DNA of 14,086 nucleotides from Fidelibacterota bacterium (GTDB lineage: Bacteria; Bipolaricaulota; Bipolaricaulia; Bipolaricaulales; Bipolaricaulaceae): positions 1-14,086 of the forward strand of contig JAJRVI010000003.1 of the NCBI GenBank assembly GCA_024277405.1, written 5' to 3'. Shown piece by piece: positions 5,940 through 12,644 of the stretch (position 1 is the stretch's first letter; each line of letters begins with the position of its first letter). The position numbers and the translations under genes were made by a program. The notes beneath the pieces are model-generated. The model worked only from the letters and a program-made list of their open reading frames with translations. It did no database searches and was not told the origin of the DNA.

Positions 5940-7319
5940 ATGAAGCGTACCAAGGTAGTGGCGACGGTGGGGCCCGCCTGTGAGGCGCCCGGGATCATGG
6001 CCGAGATGGCCGCCGCGGGGATGGATCTCGTACGGGTGAACACCTCCCACGGGACCCCGGAGGACCACGAACGGCACGTCCGCCTCGTCCGCGAGGTGGA
6101 GCGGGGGGCCGGGCGTCCCCTGGGCGTCATCCTCGACACCCGGGGGCCGAAGGTGAGGCTGGGGGATCTGCCGGAGCCGCTCGAGCTAACCACGGGGGAG
6201 ATCGTGGTACTCGGCCGGGGCGGTCTCCCGTTGCGCCAGGAGGATCTCCCCCGCCATGTCCCGGAGGGCACCAGGCTCCTCATCGCCGATGGGGCGGTGG
6301 AGCTGTCCGTGGTGGAGCGGACCGAGGGGGCCCTGCGTTGTCGGGTCATCCGGGGCGGGACGGTGTCGTCGGGGAAGGGGATCAACGTCCCCGGCGTGGA
6401 GCTCCCCTATCCCGCCCTCACCGATGCCGACCGCGTCTCCCTCGAGATGGCCCGGGAGCTAGGGGTGGAATACGTGGCCCTCTCGTTCGTCAAATCGCCC
6501 GCCGATGTGGAGGCCGCCCGGGCGATCCTGGGCGAGGACGGCCCCCGCGTGATCGCCAAGGTGGAGCTGGGGGTGGCGGTACAGCGGATGGAGGAGATCG
6601 TGACGGTGGCCGACGGGGCCATGGTGGCCAGGGGCGATTTGGGCGTGGAGATCGGACCCTATCACGTCCCCTTGGTGCAGAAAAGGCTCGTCGACCTCTG
6701 CAACGAGCGGGCGAAGCCGGTGATCGTCGCCACCCAGATGCTCGAGTCGATGGTGCATGCCCCCATCCCCACCCGGGCCGAGGTCAGCGACGTGGCCACC
6801 GCGGTCTGGGACGGCGCGGATGCGGTGATGCTGTCCGAGGAGACCGCGGCGGGCCGTTATCCGGTGGAGGCGGTGCGGGCCATGACCGAGGCCTGCCGCG
6901 CCGCCGAGGAGAGCGGCTTCCCCATCCGGGTGCCCGGCCTCACGCCCGAGCTCGTGGGCCAGGTCCCCGGCGCGTGCGCGAAGGCGGCGGTGCAGATCGC
7001 CCGGGACATAAGGGCCGCCGCCATCATATGCGCCACCGTGTCCGGGTGGACCGCACGGCTCGTGGCCTCGCTCCGGCCCGGGGTACCGGTGGCCGCGGCC
7101 ACGCCCACGGTCCGCGTCGCCCGCGCCCTCGCCCTGGTTTGGGGCGTGATCCCCGTCCTCATCCCCCCTACCGAGGGAACGGACGCCCTGGCCGACGTCT
7201 CCATCCGGGCGGCCCGGGCCCGGGGGATCGTGGAGGCCGGGGACCGGGTGATCTTCACCGCCGGCCTCCCCTTCTGGAGGCCGGGGACGACGAACCTTGT
7301 GCGGGTCATCCGGGTCTAA
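5940..7319 (+). CDS. pyk: Pyruvate kinase
   Basis: Pyruvate kinase converts phosphoenolpyruvate and ADP to pyruvate and ATP, the last step of glycolysis. The 459-residue protein has the complete A/B/C domain order of a short bacterial enzyme. Visible residues include the RVNTSHG substrate loop (Arg32, Asn34, Ser36), LDTRGPK (65-71), the B domain (about 70-155), IAKVE with Lys207 and metal-binding Glu209, MVARGDLGVE with Asp233, ATQMLESM with Thr265, DGADAVMLSEET (291-302), and a C-terminal regulatory-type domain (about 335-459). After KVE the usual N-x-x-G is replaced by LGVA, at unchanged length. The ATG at 5940 has only GGGG two bases upstream, so the message may be nearly leaderless. The gene diverges from rnpA and its TAA overlaps the xseB stop from the other strand. 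Confidence 0.95.
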   Translation: MKRTKVVATVGPACEAPGIMAEMAAAGMDLVRVNTSHGTPEDHERHVRLVREVERGAGRPLGVILDTRGPKVRLGDLPEPLELTTGEIVVLGRGGLPLRQEDLPRHVPEGTRLLIADGAVELSVVERTEGALRCRVIRGGTVSSGKGINVPGVELPYPALTDADRVSLEMARELGVEYVALSFVKSPADVEAARAILGEDGPRVIAKVELGVAVQRMEEIVTVADGAMVARGDLGVEIGPYHVPLVQKRLVDLCNERAKPVIVATQMLESMVHAPIPTRAEVSDVATAVWDGADAVMLSEETAAGRYPVEAVRAMTEACRAAEESGFPIRVPGLTPELVGQVPGACAKAAVQIARDIRAAAIICATVSGWTARLVASLRPGVPVAAATPTVRVARALALVWGVIPVLIPPTEGTDALADVSIRAARARGIVEAGDRVIFTAGLPFWRPGTTNLVRVIRV

Positions 7320-7594
7320 AAGGGGACCTCTTCCTCCTCGCCTCCGCCGGGCGCGGACTCCGGAGGCGGCCCCGGCTGTTCGCCCTCCCGCTCGAGGCGC
7401 TCGGTGATGCGCCGGACCTGCATCTCCGCCTGGGTGAGCTTCCGCCGACACAGGGACACGAGCTCCGCCGCTTCCTGGACCATGGTGGAGAGCTCGTCGA
7501 TGTCCACCTCACCCCGCTCGAGGCGCTCCAGGATCTCCTCCAATCGGGAGACGGCCTGGGAATAGGAGAGCTCAGCCCGTTCCGCCTCCGTCAC
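7316..7594 (-). CDS. xseB: Exodeoxyribonuclease VII small subunit
   Basis: This 92-residue protein is the helical small subunit that wraps the large subunit of exonuclease VII, a cytoplasmic single-strand DNA exonuclease. The family pattern is clear: LSYSQAVSRLEEILERLERG followed by DIDELSTMVQEAAELV and CRRKLTQAE, giving two helices over about residues 9-70. A Pro/Gly/Glu-rich acidic tail (about 72-92) follows and ends in EEEEVPF. The GTG start at 7594-7592 is chosen because a GGAGGGAGGGG tract sits six or so bases upstream and because TEAERAELSYSQ gives a normal family N-terminus. It overlaps the end of xseA by 23 bases. Its TAG (7318-7316) overlaps the pyk TAA on the other strand, so no terminator fits between them. 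Confidence 0.92.
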   Translation of the reverse strand: MTEAERAELSYSQAVSRLEEILERLERGEVDIDELSTMVQEAAELVSLCRRKLTQAEMQVRRITERLEREGEQPGPPPESAPGGGEEEEVPF

Positions 7595-9200
7595 GCTTCT
7601 CCCCTCCCTCCGAGAGGAGCCGCAGGAGCCCCTCCCTGACCTCGGCCACGAGCCTCGTCCCCGCCGGGGCCTGGGCCGGATCGACCACGACCTTCCCCCC
7701 GGGAAGGCGCAGGATCGCGTACCCCCGCTCCACCACCCGCCGTGGGTCCAGGGCGCGGAGCCGCCCCTCACGGGCCCCCAGCCGCTCCCGCTCCCGCGAG
7801 ACGATGGCCGTGGCCAGGTGGGGGATGCGCCGGGAGAGCCCCTCCAAGCCGGCCCGGGAATCGGAGAGTCCCCGGGCCGTCGCCCGCAGGAGACGCCGTT
7901 GGACCCCCGCGAGGTGGCTCCGCTGTCCACCCAACGCGAGCCCCACCGCGCGGGGGAGGGCCCGGGAGAGCCGGGCGAGGTCGCGTTCGGCCGTCCGGAG
8001 CGCGTTCGCAACCGCTTGGCACAGCCTCCGTGTCCGTTCCCCCTGGCGCTGTCTTGCCTCGGAGAGGTGGGTCCCCGCCCGCTGGATGATCCGGGATAGG
8101 GAATCCTCCAGGGACTGGAGGGCCTCCTGCACCCGCTGTACCAACAGCTGGGCCGCGGCGGTTGGGGTCTTGGCCCGCCAGCCCACGTGATCCAACACCG
8201 AGAAATCCTGTTCGTGGCCGATCCCGATCACCACGGGGATGGGAAAGGTGGCCACCGCCCGCCCCAGCGCTTCCGAATCGAACCAGGCCAGATCGGTGCG
8301 GGACCCGCCCCCGCGACAGATGAGCACCACGTCGAACTCGTGAACCCGCTCCCGGAACCAATCGAGGGCGTTGAGCACGGACGGCTCGGTGTAGGGCCCC
8401 TGGACCCGGGCCCCGTGTACTACCACTCGGAAGGCAAACCCCGACTCCCGTAGGGTCTTGAGCACGTCGTTCTCGGCGTCGGACCCCAGGCTGGTGATCA
8501 ACCCCACCCGTAGGGGGAGCGCGGGGAACGCGAGCGAGCGGTTACGTTCCAGGAGCCCCTCCCGGGCGAGCTTCCTGAGGATCTCCTCCTTGCGGCGGGC
8601 CACCTCGCCCAGGGTGTAGTCGATATCGATGTCCTGGACGATGACGCGATACTGCCCCCAATCGACCTTCAGGTCCACCTGGACGAGCAGCCTGACCACG
8701 ACCTCGTCCTCCAAGCGGAAGGGATTACCCGCGCGGGCGAGTTTGCCCTCGATGAGGGCCCGGGCCTCGGGGAAGAGGACCGCGGTCACCTCCGCCACGA
8801 TGGACCCATCGGGGGCCCTCTCGGCGAGGAGGAAGTCCACTACCTCCTTATGGGCGTTCTTCTTGAACCCGAGGATCTCCCCCACCACCCACACCGGGCC
8901 GGGGAAGGCCGCCTGGAGGGCGTTCCGGACCTGGAGGTTCAGCTGGGACACGGTGAGGCCGGCTGAATCCCGCGTCCGTTCCTCCTCGTAGAGCTTGAGG
9001 GTTGCTTCGTCGAAGGAGAACCCCTCCTCCCGGAGGAGGTCCACCACGGTGACCACGTACTGCTTGGGCACGGTCCAGGTGCGGCTCGACCTGTTCCACC
9101 GCCGCTCGGGGAGACCCCGCACGAGGTCGACGAGACGCTTGTCGTAGTCGAACTGTATGTGCAGGAACCCCTCTTTTTCGTAAACTTTTTTGGTGGACAT
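7572..9200 (-). CDS. xseA: Exodeoxyribonuclease VII large subunit with an extra N-terminal HARP-like domain
   Basis: XseA is the catalytic large subunit of exonuclease VII, which degrades single-stranded DNA to oligonucleotides. From about residue 81 the protein is standard: LTVSQLNLQVRNALQ and VWVVGEI begin the OB fold (about 81-195). The catalytic domain has LRVGLITSLGSDAENDVL, CRGGGSRTDLAWF (295-307), GIGHEQDFSVLD (326-337) and AKTPTAAAQ (343-351). A long coiled-coil-like region follows, then a C-terminal segment ending RRVVERGYAIL. Residues 1-78 are extra. FDYDKRLVDLVRGLPERRWN and SSRTWTVP match the pattern of HARP domains in SMARCAL1-type annealing helicases. At 542 residues it is about 80-140 longer than ordinary XseA. 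The ATG at 9200-9198 has GGATGG close upstream, and the domain match supports this start. The gene overlaps xseB by 23 bases. Confidence 0.93.
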   Translation of the reverse strand: MSTKKVYEKEGFLHIQFDYDKRLVDLVRGLPERRWNRSSRTWTVPKQYVVTVVDLLREEGFSFDEATLKLYEEERTRDSAGLTVSQLNLQVRNALQAAFPGPVWVVGEILGFKKNAHKEVVDFLLAERAPDGSIVAEVTAVLFPEARALIEGKLARAGNPFRLEDEVVVRLLVQVDLKVDWGQYRVIVQDIDIDYTLGEVARRKEEILRKLAREGLLERNRSLAFPALPLRVGLITSLGSDAENDVLKTLRESGFAFRVVVHGARVQGPYTEPSVLNALDWFRERVHEFDVVLICRGGGSRTDLAWFDSEALGRAVATFPIPVVIGIGHEQDFSVLDHVGWRAKTPTAAAQLLVQRVQEALQSLEDSLSRIIQRAGTHLSEARQRQGERTRRLCQAVANALRTAERDLARLSRALPRAVGLALGGQRSHLAGVQRRLLRATARGLSDSRAGLEGLSRRIPHLATAIVSRERERLGAREGRLRALDPRRVVERGYAILRLPGGKVVVDPAQAPAGTRLVAEVREGLLRLLSEGGEKRDGGGTG

Positions 9201-9211
9201 CTTCCATCCGT

Positions 9212-9240
9212 ACCCTACCCAAGGGGATACCCCTCGGCAA
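9212..9240 (-). promoter_or_regulatory. Weak candidate promoter for xseA-xseB
   Basis: On the minus strand TTGCCG (9240-9235) and TAGGGT (9217-9212) are 17 bases apart, with four and three consensus matches. The predicted start near 9205 would give an almost leaderless xseA. The spacer holds the short inverted repeat AGGGG-ATA-CCCCT (9222-9234), which could be an operator or chance in G/C-rich DNA. Confidence 0.3.
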
Positions 9241-9266
9241 GGGTCCCCGGAGGCCGCCCGTGATTT

Positions 9267-9272
9267 TATAAT
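9267..9272 (+). promoter_or_regulatory. Consensus -10 box for trxB
   Basis: TATAAT, a perfect -10 hexamer, lies in an AT-rich patch (ATTTTATAAT) that stands out from the G/C-rich surroundings. There is no recognisable -35 at 16-18 bases upstream (the 17-base position reads TCCCCG), so an activator or a different upstream contact may be needed. The expected start is near 9279, about 26 bases before the trxB ATG. Two copies of CCGAACGG (9276-9283 and 9290-9297) fall at and just after that start. Confidence 0.6.
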
Positions 9273-9304
9273 GGTCCGAACGGAAAAAACCGAACGGAGA
9301 GGAG

Positions 9305-10273
9305 ATGGGGACCGAAAAGATCTGGGATGTGATCGTCGTCGGGGGAGGACCGGCGGGGCTTACGGCGGGCATCTACGCCAAGCGGGCGGGCCTGGAGACC
9401 CTGGTCCTGGAGAAGGCCCTGGCCGGGGGGCAGCTCGCCGAAGCGGTCACGGTGGAGAACTACCCCGGCTTCCCCGAGCCGATCCCCGGCACGGAGCTCG
9501 GGGAGAGGATGCGCAAGCAGTTCGCGAACCTGGGAGGAGAGTTCCTCCGGGCCGAGGCCAGGGGGCTCAGGCGCACGGGAGAGCTGTGGACGGTGGAGAC
9601 CGACTCCGGGGAGCTCGTCGCGCGGGCCGTGATCGTGGCCACGGGGGGGATCCCCAAGGAGCTCCCCGCGAAGGGGGCGCGGGAGTTCAAGGGCCGAGGG
9701 GTCTCCTACTGCGCCACCTGCGATGGGTTCTTCTTCCGCGGGAAGAGGGTGCTCATGGTGGGCGCCGGGGACGCCGCCCTCGAGGAGGCGCTATATCTGG
9801 CGGATATCTGCGAGAAGGTCTACATAGCCGTGCGCCATCCCGCGGACGACCCCCACGCGATCCGGGCCGAGGCGGTCCTCCGGGAGCGGGCCTTGGCCCA
9901 TCCCAAGATCGAATTCCTCTGGAACGTGGTGGTGGAGGAGGTCCGGGGGGACGGGGTGGTACGCGAGGTGGTGTTGCGGGACCTGGGGACCGGGGAACTG
10001 CGGCCGTTTCCCGTGGACGGGGTATTCGTTAAGATCGGGTACCGTCCCGCCACCGATTGGCTCCGGGGCGTGTTGGAGCTGGACGAGCAGGGATACGTAG
10101 TGACGGATGTGTGGATGCGCACCGATCAACCGGGGGTCTTCGCCGCCGGGGACGTGCGGAAGCCCGTGGGCCGGTACGCCCAAGCCGTGATCTCCGCGGC
10201 CGAGGGAGCCATCGCCGGCCTCCAGGCCCACGAATACATCCTGGACACGTGGTCCGGGCGGGGGTCATATTGA
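9305..10273 (+). CDS. trxB: Thioredoxin-disulfide reductase-like flavoprotein
   Basis: This 322-residue protein belongs to the low-molecular-weight thioredoxin reductase family, FAD enzymes that pass electrons from a pyridine nucleotide to thioredoxin. The FAD-binding VIVVGGGPAGLTAGIYAKRA is at 9-28 and GGQLAEAVTVENYPGF at 41-56. The redox disulfide is C136-A-T-C139-D (CATCD), and FAD motif GVFAAGDVR (277-285) is followed by the helix AQAVISAAEGAIA. The pyridine-nucleotide domain has GAGDAALEEAL (153-163). Instead of the usual HRRxxxRA that holds the 2'-phosphate of NADPH, it reads VRHPADDPHAIRA (176-188), so cofactor use may differ. GGAG at 9296-9299 supports the ATG at 9305. An acyl-CoA synthetase gene follows after 14 bases, probably in the same transcript. 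No thioredoxin gene is adjacent. Confidence 0.9.
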   Translation: MGTEKIWDVIVVGGGPAGLTAGIYAKRAGLETLVLEKALAGGQLAEAVTVENYPGFPEPIPGTELGERMRKQFANLGGEFLRAEARGLRRTGELWTVETDSGELVARAVIVATGGIPKELPAKGAREFKGRGVSYCATCDGFFFRGKRVLMVGAGDAALEEALYLADICEKVYIAVRHPADDPHAIRAEAVLRERALAHPKIEFLWNVVVEEVRGDGVVREVVLRDLGTGELRPFPVDGVFVKIGYRPATDWLRGVLELDEQGYVVTDVWMRTDQPGVFAAGDVRKPVGRYAQAVISAAEGAIAGLQAHEYILDTWSGRGSY

Positions 10274-10287
10274 GGAGGGGAGGGACC

Positions 10288-11934
10288 GTGGCGAGAAAGG
10301 AGCAGAGGTATCCCACCATACAGGAGCTGGTGGAGCGGGCGGTGCGGGCGCACCCCCGCAAGATGGCCGTCCGCATCCCCCGGATCAGGGGCCACCGGAT
10401 CGAATACAAGGAGCTCTCCTACGGGAAGCTCTGGGATCTCGCGGGGCGGTTCGGCCTATGGATCGCGCGGGAGATCGACCCCGGGGATAGGGTAGCGATA
10501 ATCTCCAAGCCCTCGTTGGGTTGGGCGGTGACCTTCTTCGCCGCGCTACGGGCCGGGGCGGTGGTCGTGCCGCTGGACGCTGAGCTCCAGAAGGCGGAGG
10601 TCAGGCGCATCCTCAATGAAGCGGAGGTCAAACTCCTCTTCGTCGCCCCCCAGCGGTTCGGGGAGCTTGCGGACCTGTCCGCGGAGGTCCCATCCCTCCA
10701 GGGCGTATACGCCCTGGAGAAGGGGGACGGGAACCCCCATATCTGGGAACTGATCCCCGATGAGGTCATCGAGCCCGCCGATGCCAAGCCGGATCCCGAG
10801 GAACTGGCGCTCCTCATGTACACCTCCGGGACCACGGGGGACGCCAAAGGGGTCATGCTCTCCCATCGAAACATCACCTCCAACGTCGTCGCCGTGACGG
10901 AAAGCATCGCGGTGGGGCCCGACGACCGGGTGGTCTCGATCGTGCCGTGGTACCACATCTACGGCCTCACCGCGACCTTCATCGCGCCCCTCTCCGTCGG
11001 TGCGACCACCCTCTACACCGACGACTACCGCAACCTGATCGAGATCGCCCGGCGCTCGCATTTCACGATCCTCATCGGGGTCCCCAAGCTGTTCCACGCC
11101 ATGTGGCGGAGGATCGAGGAGAACATAAAGTCCAACGCGATCCGGAAGGTCCTCTATTACGTGGCCCCCAGGCTCATCGGGAAGGCTCTCAAGAAGAAGC
11201 TCCTTTCCCCCGAGTTCCGCTTCTTCGTCTCCGGGGGCGCGCCTCTGGATCCCCGCGTCGCCCGGGGCCTGCGACGACTGGGCCTCGGGATCATCCAGGG
11301 CTATGGGCTCACCGAGACCGCACCGGTCCTCACCTTCAGCAAGCCCTTCGCCCGCCAGGCGGGCACGGTGGGAAAGCCCCTGCCCGGGGTGGAGTTGAAG
11401 ATCGAGGATCCCGGTCCGGACGGATACGGGGAAGTCCTCGCCCGGGGGCCGAACGTGATGATGGGCTACTATCGCAACCCCAAGCGCACCCGCGAGGTCC
11501 TCACCCCGGACGGCTGGTTCCGCACCGGGGACTTGGGCAAGCTCGACTGGCGCGGCAGGCTCTACCTGGCCGGCCGTAAGAAGAACGTGATCGTGCTGGA
11601 GTCGGGGAAGAACGTATATCCCGAGGAAGTGGAGTGGGAGCTCGCCCGCATCCCCGAGATCGAGGAGGTCATGGTCTACGAGTCGCGACGCCAGGACAAG
11701 GTGGTGGTGGCGGCCCTGATCTACCCGAATTGGGAGGTGCTGCGCGAGCAGGGTATCACGGAGAAAGAGGAGGCGAAGGACCTGATCTGGGAACGCATCC
11801 GGGAGGCCCAGCGGAACTTGGCCGTCTTCAAGCGGATAAAGAGTAAGGAGGACATCGAGCTCGTGGACCAACCGTTCGCCAAGTCCACAAAACAGGAGAT
11901 CAAACGCCACCTCTACGTGGAGGTACGGCGCTGA
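10288..11934 (+). CDS. AMP-dependent long-chain fatty acid--CoA ligase-like synthetase
   Basis: This 548-residue member of the adenylate-forming (ANL) superfamily most resembles long-chain acyl-CoA synthetases, which activate fatty acids with ATP and then CoA. Motifs in order are the P-loop YTSGTTGDAKGVMLSHRN (178-195), VPWYHIYGL (219-227), GYGLTETAPVL (338-348), TGDLGKLDWRGRLYLAGRKK (413-432), and the hinge plus ESGKNVYPEEVE (438-449). The C-terminus reads FAKSTKQEIKR (530-540). The position that normally holds the thioester/adenylate lysine (the K of GKxxR) aligns with Glu537, while Lys535 and Lys539 flank it. The GTG at 10288 is chosen because GAGGAGGGGAGG lies just upstream; the in-frame TTG at 10270 would overlap that site. 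It lies 14 bases after trxB and ends before a shared hairpin. Substrate chain length cannot be told. Confidence 0.9.
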   Translation: MARKEQRYPTIQELVERAVRAHPRKMAVRIPRIRGHRIEYKELSYGKLWDLAGRFGLWIAREIDPGDRVAIISKPSLGWAVTFFAALRAGAVVVPLDAELQKAEVRRILNEAEVKLLFVAPQRFGELADLSAEVPSLQGVYALEKGDGNPHIWELIPDEVIEPADAKPDPEELALLMYTSGTTGDAKGVMLSHRNITSNVVAVTESIAVGPDDRVVSIVPWYHIYGLTATFIAPLSVGATTLYTDDYRNLIEIARRSHFTILIGVPKLFHAMWRRIEENIKSNAIRKVLYYVAPRLIGKALKKKLLSPEFRFFVSGGAPLDPRVARGLRRLGLGIIQGYGLTETAPVLTFSKPFARQAGTVGKPLPGVELKIEDPGPDGYGEVLARGPNVMMGYYRNPKRTREVLTPDGWFRTGDLGKLDWRGRLYLAGRKKNVIVLESGKNVYPEEVEWELARIPEIEEVMVYESRRQDKVVVAALIYPNWEVLREQGITEKEEAKDLIWERIREAQRNLAVFKRIKSKEDIELVDQPFAKSTKQEIKRHLYVEVRR

Positions 11935-11951
11935 CCGCCCCTGAGGGGAAG

Positions 11952-11980
11952 AGGGGCCCGCTCGGTCACAGCGGGCCCTT
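11952..11980. terminator. Hairpin terminator between converging genes
   Basis: GGGCCCGCT (11954-11962) pairs with AGCGGGCCC (11970-11978) around a 7-base loop, giving nine G/C-rich pairs that can be extended by one wobble and one A-T pair. On the plus strand it is followed by TTATTTCTGCTTCTG, a moderate U-rich tail, 20 bases after the acyl-CoA synthetase stop. It can fold on both strands and sits at the stop codon of the minus-strand gene, so it may serve both directions. On the minus strand the tail CTCTTCCCC is poor in T. Confidence 0.8.
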
Positions 11981-12644
11981 ATTTCTGCTTCTGTAGGGAT
12001 AATTGGGCGACGATCTCCCTCACCCGCTTGGGGATATATTCCTTGAGCTCGTGCCAGTTCATGAAAGCGTCGTCCGGGAAACGGTAGACCTTCTCGAACC
12101 TGAAGGTGGGCTGGAAGGCCTTGGTCTTAAGGTAGCTCTCCACGGCACGATCGAGGTCCTTGGTCTTGGCAGGGAAATCCTTTACGAAAAAGTCCTTGAC
12201 CAGAAGGCCCATGGAACCGGCTTGGGATGTACAGGCCTCGATCGTGTCCATCACCGGGAACTCGCGGGGGTCGAAGGCGAGGGCGTGCTTGCCCGGCTGG
12301 GAGTAGAGGACGGGATGTCCCTCCTCCTCCTTCCAGAATGGGAACCGCCGGTAGGTCCCATGCCAGCTCGCCTCCACGTTGACGACCTTGTCGTCCTCGT
12401 CCACTGAGACCCACACGTGTTCGAGTTCGTATAGGTGCTGTATATCCCAATCCCACCAGATGGCGTACTCCACGGTGTACGAGGCGTTCTCCGGCACATC
12501 CACGATCCGGGGGAAGGATGGGGATCTCTCGGGCTTGCGGAAGACCTCGACCCCGACCTTCACCGGGAGAAATGGCTCGCGCTCGTCGAACCGCAGGATC
12601 GGCGCGTGTTTGAGAGCCCTCTCGCGATCGTCCTTAGTGAGCAT
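11979..12644 (-). CDS. Uncharacterised protein, Vps62/NPP1-like beta-sandwich pattern, in ABC sugar importer operon
   Basis: I do not recognise a named family with certainty. The 221 residues have no signal peptide or membrane segment, so the protein appears cytoplasmic. HAPILRFDEREPFLPVKVG (13-31), YAIWWDWDIQHLYELEHVWV (60-79, with Glu75-His76), VNVEASWHG (88-96) and GHPVLYSQPGKHALAF (109-124) follow, in order, the layout of Vps62/NPP1-type proteins. From memory, those read YAPxxxxHPDExYFPxSV, then WEHVxVYLD, then SxHG, then HPVVYVAxGSHA. In that superfamily the acidic and His residues cluster in a metal-binding groove, so a metal site is possible by analogy. The C-terminal part (about 150-221) is basic and helical. 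GGAGGTGGGG supports the ATG at 12644-12642, which lies 11 bases inside the end of the ATPase gene. It is the last gene before the hairpin. Its job is unknown. Confidence 0.8.
   Translation of the reverse strand: MLTKDDRERALKHAPILRFDEREPFLPVKVGVEVFRKPERSPSFPRIVDVPENASYTVEYAIWWDWDIQHLYELEHVWVSVDEDDKVVNVEASWHGTYRRFPFWKEEEGHPVLYSQPGKHALAFDPREFPVMDTIEACTSQAGSMGLLVKDFFVKDFPAKTKDLDRAVESYLKTKAFQPTFRFEKVYRFPDDAFMNWHELKEYIPKRVREIVAQLSLQKQK

Noticed and set aside
9222..9234. AGGGG-ATA-CCCCT as a terminator of either flanking gene
   Set aside because: It lies between two divergent starts, so no transcript needs to end there, and no T-run follows.
9276..9297. CCGAACGG pair as the start of a CRISPR or tandem repeat array
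   Set aside because: Only two 8-bp copies, with no further units or spacers.
10546..11910. Long minus-strand open frame (454 codons) opposite the acyl-CoA synthetase
   Set aside because: Antisense shadow of a gene with complete ANL motifs; composition is typical of a G/C-rich shadow frame.
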